Shown: positions 47,801-61,559, counted from the first letter of the stretch. The stretch is 64,000 bases of DNA from Psoroptes ovis (GCA_002943765.1 PQWQ01000024.1:312501-376500), one strand, 5' to 3'. The notes: generated by a model from the letters alone, not told the origin. A program made the numbers and translations.

Positions 47801-50800
47801 TCAACATTCAAAGACAATGAATATGCGAGAAATTCGCAGAAATTTTCTTATTTCTCGCAGAGAAAAGCATCATTTGATTGTCATTTTTGATTGTTTCTCG
47901 CGTATCAACTCTCTCTCTTTTGTCATTGAATATATGTATGTATAGAATTGACAGGTTTGGACACAAAACAATGTAATCAAACGGTGTAATCAAAGGGATA
48001 ATCAAGATTTCAAAGTAGATTTTAAAATCTTTAAAAATTTTGAAGAAAAAAAAGAAAATTTCAACTGACCTTTTTGTGTTTTTTTGTTGATTTTTCAAGT
48101 AAAAACAATTGAACAATTGTCGAATGTTGATGTACACGATGATTGACCGATCAATTCACCGGTATAAAATGCAAATTAATCGAATCTTTGATGATTCGAT
48201 GGATTGTTGATTAAATGTTCACAGTTGATCAATGAATGGTTGGAATTGATTTCAATTAATTGATGAATAAAGGATAATTGATGAAACACGGAGGTAAATA
48301 TTCATGAAAAATTAAAGTAAATCACACACAAAGGTTAACACTGTTCAAATCAAAGCTTTCAAAGTAAACTTTGTAAGTCTAAGTAAAATTTTAAACTTTC
48401 AAATCAAATGTAATGAATGACACGAACACGAACACAAACACAAATAGGAAATGAACATATAATAATCATTAATATGATGATGATGAACCATTCACATATT
48501 GATATAAATGGATGGATGGATGGATTTGATACGAAATAAAATCAAATTTAAATTAAATCAAATCAAAATGAACTCATTTTGAGAAATGTATTATTATTAA
48601 ATCAAAAGTTTAATCCAAAATAATGAAACTTGTTGTGTGGTTGAAAACAAGTTTCATTTTGAATTTGAGATTTAATTCAAACACGCACACAGGCACATAG
48701 AGAAAACACGCGTAAATCCACCACACTAACAAACAAATGTATACCGATATGAAATGCACGGATTTTCTCTTTTTTTCTGGTTTTGATTTCATTCAACAAC
48801 AAATAAAAACTTTAACATCATTCAACACTGTCTAACAGCTGATTTCTCTTTGATTATTTCGATTTGATGCAAATGTGTTTCACCGTTGAAAATGAAAAAT
48901 ATTTAAAGGTAAATAGGAAATGGACATAGTTTGTGTTGTTCAAAAAAAAAAAAAATTCGACGATTTGAAAATTGAGAAAACTTGGATATTTTCTTGCATA
49001 AATAACACAAAACAAACACAGATAAATAGCCTTTTGATCAACCTTTAATCAGGTTATGGGCTGCTGATGCTGATGATGATGATCTTTGAATCTTCAGAAA
49101 TCTCTAAAACTTTGATACTTTGAAACCTTTGAAATCTTGTTGCTCGTATTCGCTGCGATAATCTCGTATTCTCATTTCAAAATCATCACTGATTCACTTG
49201 ATGTTGACTTGATATTCACTGATTACGTGGTTATTTCGTGATGTTTCGTGGTTATTACGATGAGAAATAGCCGAGAGAGAGAAATGATCGTATTATTTAC
49301 ACGGATTTTACACGGCAATGATCGATGATTAACAACAATTACGGCAATGAATTCAGTTTCGTTCAAAGTTTGAAGATTTTGAACAAATCATTTGAAGAAA
49401 CACGTTTTTTTCGTTGCACTTGGAAAAATATTATGTCGTCTGTTGTTGTTGTTTGGGTAAATTCATTGATTGAAGAATTACTTTGAAATTCATTGAAATG
49501 CATTGAAACACACAAAGACACTCACAAATAGAAAAGTATATATTATATTCTATCAGAAGAATGAACATTGGAAAGGCCAGAATTCTGTCTTGGGCCATTC
49601 CCATATCTTCACAATTCTTTCAATTGAAAATAATAAAAACCAAGAATATTTTGCTGTCTGTTATGTAATATCAATGCTCAATATGAAATATAATACGGCG
49701 TCATACGGAGTCAATGATTGCGCATATTTGCACCAATATTCACGAATAAATGAGTCTAAAGATCAATGGTACAACGATGCAAACACACATTAATATTTGG
49801 ATAGATATATCGTTGATGGTCGGAATATTTAACAATCTTCGAATCTTCATTTTCTTCACAATTAAATTTGATTCAAAATCTTCGTTCAGGTTAAAAAACC
49901 TTTGAAAATCTTCAAATCTTCGATACAGAATAACCTTCAAATGAAATGGGATAAAAATTAGATGAATTATCAGCATAAAAAACAACAAGAATATATTTAC
50001 ATTGATGAATGAATGAATTAATGAATACGATACCATTGAAATTCACTAATGATGATGATGGAATTTTCAAAAAACAAAGCCAGGCAAGGATTCTGCCAAA
50101 GATAATTCAGAGTAATTCTGATAATCAATACATCACCATTACCAGTAACATTTTGAATTCTTCTTTTCATTATTTTCGGGTAACAATCAATGACAGTTGA
50201 AAGACTATGAATGGATTGGAGATAAAATAAAACAAAAAAGATTAATGATTTCATAAATTCCACATTCACTCATTGAATTAACCATCATTTCGATTAATCC
50301 TGGCCATGTTTTCATTCATTTTTCATCCATCGTAGATTCGTGGAATATTCTTGGAATATTCTCTTAACGAGATATCAGCTTTTTCAGATCGATTTCAACA
50401 ATCGATTTTCGTTTTTTATTTTTCATTTAATCATTTATTATACGTGTTACACAGATAAGAAATTGGAATATCGAGGAATATTCCGAGTTATATTTCGAGG
50501 AATTATTTTGAAATTCTGTGATTAATTCATTCGAAAGAAATAATAAATGAGAATCGAATAAGGGTTCGGTGCAGAATCAATCAGAATATCGGAATATATT
50601 TGGAGATATGAATTGGAATTGAATACTGAATACGAATGAATGTCATTGAAGTCTTTGTATTTTTCTAGTTTGACAATTCAATTGTATTCATTTTCCAATT
50701 ATAAATTTACATTCATTTATGATTACCTATGATTATTTCAAAATGGTAATTATCATCAATTCTCATTAATATTTTCAGTACAATAATCATTATTATTATG

Positions 50801-52943
50801 ATTATAATCTAAAAAATGGTATAAGAAATGAAACTAAATGTTTTATATTCATTAATTTCATTGAGAAGAAGAAGAAATGTATAATTTTTCTTAATATTCT
50901 CTTCTCTAATATTTAACATACGATTCTACTAGGGTCGTGCCCATTTAATATGGCATTTTTTTTATTCATCAAATAATTTATTTCCATTATCTTATTATTA
51001 TCATTATTATTATTGAACTAATTGAGACATATCGAATATAAATATCTCATATTTAGTTTTATTTGAATATCAGTAATGATAAATATGTTTGAAAAAATGA
51101 AAATGATGATAAATGAAGCCATTTATCCACGAATGAGACCAAAGAATATTTGAAATATTCTTTGAAATGACTAGAATCGTCATAAATATGATTAAAATGT
51201 GTGAAGAATTTGATCATATTCACCAAGGATATGATAATTCAGAGATTATACCCACATAAATACAGATAATATCTTCAAGGTATAATCTACCAAGGTGTAA
51301 ACACACAAATAAATCAAAAGATTAATATGAAATCAAGAATCTTTGAGACTAACAAAATGTATTTTGATTTATACACTAATTTACAATCATTCAAAGGGTG
51401 TTGTACAATTTCAAATTTTGAAAAAATTTCAAATCAAAGAAAATACAAATGTCAATAGCTTCGGATTCCTTCCGATTCCATAATCAATGATTGATTATGG
51501 AGTCTTTACCTTTGAAAAAAAAGACCTTAATCAATTACTCTATTTTCAACATTCAAAGGTAACATATTCAGGGCCCGATCCAGATTCAGAATCTCGAAGA
51601 AGAAAATATTGCTAATAATAAGAATCAGAATCATAACACAAGAAAGAACACAGGGATCGATCGATTATTCTGTACGAATTATTCTACGAATAATTCTGTG
51701 AAAGCATACACAGAATCAAATAAATGAAATTAAGAAAATCAATCGATCAAAATTAAAAGTTTTTTTTAAGAGAAAAAATAATTGAAATTCAAATAATTTT
51801 GAATTTAATTTGCTTTTGTACACCCAGAAACATTTACGACGAATTATTACAAATATAATTGAATTGAATGAATGATGAAAATTTCGGAATCGAAGACTAA
51901 AACTTTTAATAGAAATTGTTATTCTCATTTCTCGTTGTCAATTTTATTCGATTCAATTATTCATATTCTCTGGCACCACGAGAAAGAAAAAGTATCATTA
52001 ATTGAATTTATCATCATTCATTCATTTATGGTCTATGTTTCAAGCTATTTGAATGAATTGAAATGACTGAAATGAATCGAATTAAATGATTGAAATTGGG
52101 CGAAACACGTTGAAAATTGGATAAATAAATTAAATGGATTCAGAGAAAAACTTTTAACAAGAAATCATTAAGAAATAAATGTTTTTTTGAAAGTATTTGA
52201 AAAAAAAACCCTTGCACAAGACCCTTTGAATACACTCTCTCATACACAATGAATGGAATGAATTAAAATGAGAGAATAATCGTTTGAATTATCATTAAAT
52301 GCACATTGTATGCACATTTTGAACTCATTGAATTCAGTTAATTCATTGAATTAAGAATTAAATTGAAATTCAAATTCATTTAGAATTCAAATTGAATTCT
52401 GAATGACGATTTATAATGCATGGTGACCTATCGATTTATTAGGGCTCAATTATTCATTTTGGCTGAACGGCTCATTCATTCATTCATTCATTGTGTTATC
52501 ATTATTTGATTCTCTGATTCTTTGCCTTTTGTAGTTGGAAATGAAACAAAAGACATTAAGAATTCATGGAGAATTCGAATACTTAAAGATTCAGGCATAG
52601 AAATAGAAGAATCAGGCATAGAATAGGAGAATAATCAATGGAAAATTTGATTAGTAATTAAATTAGTGATTCTTGAATGAATTTACTTGTAATTTCAAGA
52701 AACAATTTAAGGGGCAACCATTTTCACATTCAAAAAATGCTTACCGTTTTTTGTCGACTATTTACCGTTCAAATGAATGAATAAATGCACATCGACTAAT
52801 GGCTAAATGAGTAATGGGTAAACACGAGTGGGTAAACGACTAAATAAATGAATAAACGAATGAGTAAATGAATTATGAATCAAGGGCTGAAACACAATAC
52901 ATACTTGATTGTTGTCTGAATAATTCTTGTATTTTTTCATTTC

Positions 52944-53106
52944 TGGGTTTCAATTTTTAATTCGTAGTTTTAAAATTAATTTTCGTAGTTTTCAAGTTGA
53001 TTTTCGTAGTTTTTGAATGTAATTTTAAACAATGAAATTACGAAATTTAATTTTAAAACTACGAAAATTAATTTTAAAACCATGAATTAAAACTTGAAAC
53101 TCTGTA
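52944..53106. mobile_element. Fold-back element, CAGGGTTTC family, copy 4
   Basis: CTGGGTTTCAATTTTTAATT at left and AATTAAAACTTGAAACTCTG at right. Inner blocks TTTCGTAGTTTTAAAATT and complement; TTTCGTAGTTTT is repeated twice on the left arm. Confidence 0.82.
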
Positions 53107-54641
53107 TTCCGATTGCTTATGGGTGAAAAAATGTAGATTAAATCAAATTTTCATTTCAATTTAGTTGAGTTTAGTTCGGTTAATTCATTCATTCATTGTT
53201 CATTATTGTAGCATTCATTGGAGCCAAAATACATCTTAATGGAAATAAATAAATGGAAATAAAACAAAAAAAGATGCTAATAATGCTTTGTAATAAATAA
53301 ATGATTGAAGTAAAATACATACCCAGAGAGATGAATGAAGAAATTAGATTCATTGTTATTATTGAATTGAATTGTTGTTGTTGTTGTTATTGTTGTTCTA
53401 CGAACAACAATTACCGATTCTGGATTCTGTTGTTGGATTCTTTGAATAGAATAATAGCCCAGAATAATAATAATAATGACGATAATACGAGAGAATATAA
53501 TAAAACCATTTACTATTTTTGATTGCAGCAGCCAGCAGCAGCAGCAATTTGAACAACGAAATAGTCATTTATTTATTTATTCATTAGAATTTCAATTCCA
53601 ATTTTTGATTCGCATTCATGGTTCAAATGTATTGAATTCAGTTCAATTTGAGCCCAAATTTACGGAATTCAATTTCCAAAACGTTAATATCTTCACATGT
53701 ATTAGCATTACTGCTATTATCATTACGATTATTCCGTGAATTATTGAATTCAATTTATTATTTGTTTTTTGCACTAATGAAAAGTGAAATAATGAGTAAA
53801 ATATATGGAAAATTAATAAAAATATTAATCTACTCACATTGATACATCGAAATAATAATAATAATATATTTCGGTGATAATTTGGTAATAAATACCATGC
53901 AAAATCTTGAATAATAAAACAATATTCTTCGGGCAAAAACAAAGGAACCCAACACATATATATGGTCCACGATAATTTCGAGCAAATTATTTCAATTAAA
54001 ATCGCAATAAATGGTTTAAGAAATTGAATAAAATTTCAATCCAATACGATTATTCGATTCTTGTATCAAATTTATTGTATTATCTTCTAATCGATTACAA
54101 TACATGACATCTTCTTTCAATTCAATTGACATGATCAATTAATTCAATAAGTTCAATTGTTTAATTCAATTCAACTCAATTTGAATTAAATTTGATTTGC
54201 TTAAAGCCAAGACCAACTAGTGAAAACCAATTCAATACGATGTATTATTTAATTTAATCTTGAATTTAATCATTTATCAATTGATTATCGTAATGAATTT
54301 CGATTGAATTCAATGGATTTCGATTTTTCGCAAATTTCGAAAATTCAAATGATCACATAATTCAATGAATTCAATGAATCTTCGCTTGAAAATGGTTTCA
54401 TTCGAATGCAAATTAGGATTCAAGGGTTAAATCGTGAATTCGGGAATCGAATTCCGACAAAAAAAAAACTCAGGATAAAACCTTTGAAACCAAAAGGAAT
54501 CCTTTGAAATTCTTGGATTCTAGCGAAGCACACAACACAATGAACAATGAACGACTTGGTGAAAGACAAAGAAAAATTCGAATTCTTTTGTCTTCGATTT
54601 TTTTTTTTATTCGGCGGGAATTCGATTCTCTCCCAGGAACA

Positions 54642-54661
54642 ATCGATACGAGAGTATCGAT
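54642..54661. repeat. Perfect short hairpin with GAGA loop
   Basis: ATCGATAC, GAGA, GTATCGAT: 8-bp stem with a GNRA-type tetraloop. Single occurrence. Confidence 0.6.
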
Positions 54662-55083
54662 TATCCAGTATTCGAATTCGAATTTTTTTTTTTTTTTTTT
54701 TTTTTTTTGGTGGGAAATTTGAATTTTTAAATTTTGAGAATCTCAAAATTCTTTGAAATTCTTCGAAATTTTGCCAATTCATCAATTGAATATCCCCTGA
54801 TTTCTCGAATTTAAATTTTTCAAAATTCAAATTTTCAAAATTTAAATTTTAAATTTTAAAAAATCCATGGAATACAAAGGAAAATCTCCCCAGTATTACG
54901 GGCCCAAACAATGGAAATTCAAAATAAATTCAGACAATTCAATAGATTCAACATAATTCAAACGAAAAAAATATTACAAATGGACTTTTAGTCACTTTTG
55001 AAAATGATGATAATCATTGATAATAATAATAATATGCAGCAAAATACACATATGTGATTCAAATAAGCAAATAAAATAAAATT

Positions 55084-55169
55084 TTAGGCTGTTGTCCGAA
55101 AAGTTCATTCGGCTTATTAAGAACAGAGTTGCCACATGAAAATTGGCCAAAACTTTTCGGACAATCTAA
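55084..55169 (+). mobile_element. Hairpin MITE, subfamily A
   Basis: TTAGGCTGTTGTCCGAAAAG, TTCATTCGGCTTATTAAG, ACATGAAAATTGGCCAAAAC, TTCGGACAATCTAA. Confidence 0.92.
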
Positions 55170-57054
55170 TAAAATTCAAAGTAAATATTTTTTAAAAACG
55201 ATTGATGATGGTGGATGCCAAGTATGTATTTATATGTCGATGTGTATATCAATAAATACTTGGTGATTGAATGCATTTAATAAAACATATTTGCTCCCAA
55301 ATTTTCAGATTTCTCATTGATCCATTCAAAGAATCATTTTTGCTGATCTGATCAAATTTTTCCCAACTTAAAATTTGATTCACAAAAATATCTGAACAAA
55401 TTCACAATGGAATTTGATTTCGTTTTCAAAATAAAAATTGACTTATTTATTTATTGACTGTTTATTATTTGTATTTATTTGTATTTGTTGTTGTCATCGA
55501 TTATTATTCGTATTCCTATTATTAAATGTATTAAATGTCTATTGTCGACGGCAATTGTTAAATGCTGCAATTTCCAGCAATTTAAGCTTCAAATTTGCTT
55601 TTGAATTCACTTTTGAATTTGATTTAAATTTACTCCGAAGAAATTTGATTGTTTGAATCATTCAAAAGTTTGAATCATTTAAAGCTCGAAATTTGAATCG
55701 TCTTTAAAGTTGAATTCGATTGAATTTGAAACGATTCAAACAATTCAATTGATTCAGTTTAATTCAGTCAAAATTCAGTTTTAAAATTTCAAAAATTCAA
55801 TTGAATTCAATTGAAAATCTTTACAATTTTCACTCCATTTTTATTTGATTTATTAAATTGTTGTCAAATGATGAATAATGTATTTATTTATCTATTTATT
55901 TATTTGTATAAAGAGAGTTTTGATTGTAACAACTTTACTTTTACCATGAGTTTTTTTGGGGCCCAATAACTTTTCAATGATGATGATTATCATCTTGGTA
56001 AACTCCATGAGTTTTGTCTTCTTAAATCCAAAGTCTTTTTCTCGGGTATTTCTTCCGTGAAACTTCGGTCCAAAAATGAAATTGAATTTGAATAAATAAA
56101 TTAGATTGGAAAATTATGAGAAATTGTGAATGAATTCCACCCCTTATGCCACCATTTACCATTGATCAAATCAAATCAAATCAAATAAATTCAAATCTTG
56201 TGTATATCAAATTTGATAAACAGATTGAAAGCGAAGCAAAACGCCCATAAAATAAATAATTGCCTCGATTTATGTTGGTATTTGTTTGATTTTGAACTTG
56301 AATTCAAAGAAAACGAAAATTTCTTGAAGAAATTCAACTGAATTCTGAAATCAAATTGATTCAAATTTCGGGGCCCGATTCGCGGAAATTCAAGGGAAAA
56401 GGATTCCGAAAAAATCCGAAAATGACGTGACGGAATAATTCTTGAAATCTTGGAAATATGATTTGCAACCAAGGATTGGATAGTTAGGAGGAACTGGAAG
56501 CTACAGATCAGCTTCAAATTGAATCAAAGTGATGAAAGAAAGAAAAACATATTTAATAATATCTTAATGATCATAATGATGTCTTAAAGAAATTATTAAT
56601 TTATTCTGGATTTTGGAAATTAAGAAAATCGACAAAAAATGATGTATTAATGGATGAATGATTCGAAATGAATTCCGTATAATTCAATACATTTAAGCAT
56701 CTTATAAATTACTTATTTATACTCCTTAGAATCTCATACAGAATCACTTCAATACGGGAATTAAAAGAATCCTGAAGAATCAATAACAAACAAATACATT
56801 ACCAAAGCGAGAAATTTTGGAATCTAAGCCTCTGAGACCCTAAGCCTTAGCATGTGAGCTCAAACTTCTCAAGTCATCGTACATTTATATGGACCATAAA
56901 TTGAATGTGTGGAACTAACAAACAAACAAACAAAAATTATTATTTGTTTCATTGAAATATGATGACCATCACATCACACACACACACGCATCATTTATAA
57001 ATGGAAATATGATTCTTTCATTTATTTATTTGGAAAATTTAATTGAAAATAAAT

Positions 57055-57177
57055 ACACGGTTTCAAGTTTTGATTCGGAGTTTTAAAATTAATTTTCAGA
57101 ATTTTGAATGTAATTTTAAGCTGTATAATTACGAAAATTAATTTTAAAACTCCGAATTAAAACTTTAAACCCTGTAA
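57055..57177. mobile_element. Fold-back element, CAGGGTTTC family, copy 5
   Basis: CACGGTTTCAAGTTTTGATT and AATTAAAACTTTAAACCCTG with TA at the right. Shorter form, about 120 bp, with inner arms TCGGAGTTTTAAAATTAATT / AATTAATTTTAAAACTCCGA. Confidence 0.82.
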
Positions 57178-58050
57178 AAGAAAAAAAAACAATCCATAAG
57201 ATTTAATTATAATCCGATTATAAATTAAATTAATAATAATGATAATAATTTCAAATATGATCATTTCAATCTGATTTTCATCGAAAATTCCATCATCATT
57301 CCAATTTGAAATTGATTTAAAATTGAAATCGAAACTGAAACTGAAACTGAAACTGTTCAGTGTATTTTCAATCGAATACATCCGTAAACAACTAAATAAT
57401 ACCCATCAAATACACTGACTAATGATACATTTGAAGATATTTTGCCTCGGAAAATGAATAAAAAACGAATGAAAATCTTCGAGTGTACAACAACCAATAT
57501 ATCACCATTGAATTTTGAGTGTGATCATTAATGCACTTTGCAACTCAACACATATCAAATACTGATACATTTTAACTCTTTGATTCTTTGTTTTTTACTC
57601 GAAATTATTCATTTATTTGGTGAGAATTATAATGGAATTACGAACCCAAACAACAACAACAGCAACGAACATAGGAAATGAAACAAAACCAAAGAAAAAA
57701 AATGATTAATCACATAGATATTAATATTAATTTGGGTAAGATGAAAATGCTTCTCTTCTCGTATAATTCCAATGTAGAAAATTAATGTAGAAAACCGTAA
57801 CGAACCGAAATGAATATGATGGAAGATGGAAAAAATAATGGAATCAAAGGATTTGCAAGATTCATTTTGGGCTCGTTATTTCGTTGCATTAAAATAGCTC
57901 GAAAACAAAGATGAATGAGCCGAAAATACCCGATGAATTTGAATAAATACTCCATATAACAAGAACGAATATTATGTCATCATCTCATTATATCATCATC
58001 ATCATCGTTGTAATTATCATCGAAAATAATCATTCATTCGTTCATTATTA

Positions 58051-58134
58051 TTAGGCTGTTGTCCGAAAAGTTAATTCGGCTTGATCAAATAGAGTTGTTC
58101 ATGAAAATCGGTCATAACTTTTCGGACAACTTAA
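58051..58134 (+). mobile_element. Hairpin MITE, subfamily A
   Basis: TTAGGCTGTTGTCCGAAAAG, TTAATTCGGCTTGATC, CATGAAAATCGGTCATAACT, CGGACAACTTAA. Confidence 0.92.
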
Positions 58135-59594
58135 TTTATCAATGAATTAACCACAGAAAATTTACGAAAATAATGAAAGAGAATAATTGATGCATTCTTT
58201 TCATATTCATTATCATCATCGCTGAATTATCATACTTTGTTTCAATATTTTTCATAATTTCCATTGTATTATCAATGAATATTCATATATTCGTTGAACG
58301 ATATAATAGAATTTATTACATTTTCCTAATTCAATTCAAATTCAATTGTCTGTGATGAATTGAAATAGAAATAAAAATGCATAGACATGAAGATTCAATG
58401 GGAGAATTCAATTCCAAGACTTAATCGTAATTAATTTTCAAGAATGAAAATTAATTTGCCCAAAAATATTTTCAAAGTGTTCAGGTCAATGATGCTGCAA
58501 CAAGAACAATGATGACAATTGTCATATTTATTATCATCAGTGAAAACTACAATAAACTTACTTCCGATGATGATAATAATGACAATTTCATTATTATTAT
58601 CATTCATTTCATTATTGTAATTCTTATGAACAGAATCAAAATGAAATTGTAAAAATCTTTTGTTTTCGAATTGATTCTTGAATGATTGTAATAATTGTAA
58701 GAAGATGTATAAGAAATGATATAAGAATGATTGCAATTAATTCAGCTACAATGTTTCAAAATTTGTTCGCCAAATTCAAGAATATGTTTGAATGTATTTT
58801 AAATTTGTATTCATCTTAGTTTCAAATTCCCATTCTTCCTTCGTTTGGTTCGTTGATCATTCATTATTCGTTCATTTGAAAGAAGAATATTCATTCATTT
58901 CAAATGTTATTCAATTTTCAAATAAAAATTACCCGGTAGTCTCAATGATATCGTCGATTTCAAAGAATTCAATGAATTGAATGGAAATTCAATTTTCAAT
59001 TCTTTTGAGAATATTCATTCGATATTGTCACATTTTCGATTCAAAATGAATGCTTCAATTATTTGAAAATTTTGTCGGTGAAAGAATCATTGGTGATAAT
59101 GATGATAATGAAATTTTCTGAATGAAAATATCAAATGACAAAATATATTCATTGAATCATTCATTGATTCATTCATTGATTCATTGGGCCTAAATGAATC
59201 GAAATTCAATCAAAACACATATCAATGACTTCAATAATTGCGACACTCCAACGAAAGCATCAATGTCGAATGAATGATTGCTCATAATTTCAATTTTGAC
59301 ACATTTTAAATTGTAATTAACAGCTTCGTGATTTGATTTGATTATTTACATATTCAAATGGGTTGTACCCTCGCAATTCTTATGATTCAATTTGATATAT
59401 CAAATATCATTAGTGATTCCATGAATAATTCCAAGAATAATTATTATACAATGTATTAATTTGCATATAATAATGATTACTATTTAATTTGACAGATAAT
59501 TTCACACATTCTAGATAGAATAATCGATGATTTCTCAGCGAATCATTGATGCATTGAATTTCAATATTTCAATTTGCATATTTTTTCAGAGAAT

Positions 59595-59762
59595 TCAATT
59601 ATTGAATTTCCCAGCCACCGAATGTGCTGCTGCACCATGAATCATTGAAGGTTGTAGAATTCGATCTAATCGCTTTGATTGATCTAATTTGATTGATGAC
59701 GGTGGTGAATCTGATTGATTTGATTGACGATCATGGATTGTTCGGCCCGAGAATTTGATTGA
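59595..59762 (-). other. Possible terminal exon of unknown gene
   Basis: The minus strand is open for about 55 codons between a stop at 59763-59765 and a TGA at 59595-59597. The peptide has a coding-like mix, GRTIHDRQSNQSDSPPSSIK, then QPSMIHGAAAHSVAGKFNN before the stop. No good acceptor lies between the upstream stop and the readable part, which argues against a simple last exon. It lies 1 kb downstream of the elongase on the same strand. Not recognised. Confidence 0.25.
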
Positions 59763-59765
59763 TTA

Positions 59766-60598
59766 ACTTATCAAAATCATTGTATCATGTTACATTATGT
59801 TTAGGTTGATGATGATCAGTCGGTAATATGATTCCTGTGGCATTTCGAAACTCGATCCTTGTTTTGAAAAATTTCAAGTCCGAAAATTGATTGATCGATT
59901 ATCGATCACTCACACTGAAACACGAATTATTACAATTTTTTCTCTTCTTTGGTAAAATTACATTCGAAATATATTCCAGGATCGTCGAATGTAGCCAAAT
60001 TTCAATTATTGTTCAGTGAACCATTTGGTTTTTATGGGATTTTCAATATTTTTTTGGAGACTTTGGAAATCAGTGAATCCCTGAAACCCTGCACCAATCC
60101 ATTAGTTGGAATGCTGAGTGATAGGCTCCACGGTACAGTGCATCTATCATCAAGACTCCAGGAGCTCAAGGAGCTCATAAACCCTTGAATCAATGGCCTA
60201 AGCCTGCCACCCTGATGATAATTAGTCAAAATGTCACCAAGACCCTAGTCTAAATGTGCCAAGTCAATAAAATTTCTCTGAACAAATTAAATGGAAATTC
60301 AATGTGATTTTGATGTCAAATCAAATCAAATAATAATCGATGATCAATGATTGAAGCTTAATTTTTCTGGACAAATGTATGTGATTTGAATTCAAATGGA
60401 AAATTTCAAATGGCACGAAACAAGCTTATATTGTCAATATGTTTCAATATTTCAATTCACGAACACATTCTATGGTCAATATTTGACATTTCAACACACT
60501 AAATTTCAAAGGATCAAATCAAATTGAATTCCGAACGACCCTGGCGCCATTCGTTAGCCAAAGGTGTCAACCTTTGAATTATTCGAAATAAAAAAATT
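59766..60598. other. Spacer downstream of the elongase
   Basis: A/T-rich non-coding sequence. A somewhat G/C-richer patch at 60080-60220 has short open frames on both strands that resemble nothing known. It should contain the elongase 3'UTR and polyadenylation site. Confidence 0.45.
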
Positions 60599-61495
60599 TT
60601 ATTGAATTTTATTCATTTTACGACGATAAGATCTTATGTAAAATTGTCCAAACATATACAAGAATATTAAGGCTTGTGATATTGGCAACAGCCGGTAAAT
60701 CAATGGATAACCTTGATGATATGCTTGCAATAAGCAACCATACAAACCGATTATTGCAAATTGTATCAACTGGACCCGAGTTATGTATTTTTTCCACCAT
60801 AAATATGGCTGTATACGATCACCGAGTGATGATAGTGCATAATATGAATACATTATGATGTGACAGAAACAATTTAATAGGGCAAACAAGCCTAAGACTG
60901 GCATTGTAGGGTTAATCTATTGGATGGATTAACGGATTATAGATTAGTAAAATTTCGTAAATCAGTCAGAATTACGATTGAAACTCACCCAAGATGATAT
61001 CCAACCAATAATAGGGACCGAAATATGATGATAAATATGCAAAAGGGTTAGTTGATTATTCTTTTTTCTTAAAATAAAGAAAAATGTATCAAAATAATCA
61101 ACAAATTTTGTCCATTGATAAGCATAAAACATTTCGACAATATTCATTGCCACAGGTGAATAATCATTGTTGGCGGGAAATTTAAAATCAAACAAACGGC
61201 GGCCATAATCAAGCCATATCAGTGATTGATATAGGAAATAACAATTAATCAAAACCAATAAAATGTTATAAATCAACATCGAACGCCTTAGTTCGAATGG
61301 TTTACGATGATGCATCCATTTTTGACCTACGAAAATCACCAAAATATATCCGAGCGTTAGCAATGCTAGTTTATATGGCCCATTGGACATTAACCAAAAT
61401 TTTACTGTTCGTGGATCACAATTACGATTCCAATAATTATCTTCCAACGATAATTTATCGAAATTATTGTGTAGGAATAGTTTGGTCGATGTCAT
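60599..61495 (-). CDS. Very long chain fatty acid elongase (ELOVL/ELO family)
   Basis: Exons 61495-60989 and 60916-60599 join in phase 0 over a 72-bp GT-AG intron (donor GTGAGT, acceptor CCAATAG); 274 aa, a normal ELO length. The enzyme condenses malonyl-CoA with acyl-CoA in the ER membrane, the first and rate-limiting step of chain elongation. Family motifs in order: DPRTVKFWLM near residue 27; KFVDYFDTFFFILRKK, where the usual KxxExxDT has Asp for Glu; the histidine box HIYHH; NCFCHIIMYSYY (NxxxHxxMYxYY); WWKKYITRVQLIQF (TxxQxxQF). About six to seven hydrophobic helices are present, with a basic C-terminus. ATG 61495 is chosen because upstream codons in the open frame lack ATG. A good acceptor (CTCTGTTGATTACAG, exon from 61559) and a GTAAGT donor at 61889 suggest a 5'UTR intron. 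Substrate length cannot be read from the sequence. Confidence 0.94.
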
Positions 61496-61559
61496 ATTCG
61501 AGAAATCAATGAGGTTACAACCTCTTAAAAATTGCGACAAATATGGCTTACTTTCAAAC

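Larger units (their letters stand above)
42261..55083. other. Long gene-poor and MITE-free stretch
   Basis: No supported gene and no hairpin MITE for about 13 kb (15 kb counted from the copy at 39920). Contains one fold-back copy (52944), a perfect 24-bp palindrome at 44839-44862 and a TGGA microsatellite near 48508-48522. Also present are a short hairpin at 54642-54661 and a long T run near 54685-54708. The open frames at 42989-43390 are noted separately. Confidence 0.55.
55170..59594. other. Gene-poor stretch before the elongase region
   Basis: No supported gene. Contains a fold-back copy (57055) and a MITE (58051). Otherwise A/T-rich sequence with nothing recognised. Confidence 0.55.

Noticed and set aside
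54420..54830. 136-codon minus-strand frame and overlapping plus frames
   Set aside because: Built on a long T/A homopolymer (runs of K or F) and without recognisable domains.
60032..60229. Open frames on both strands in a G/C-richer patch
   Set aside because: Neither strand shows a recognisable domain or splice context, and the readings are mutually exclusive shadows.
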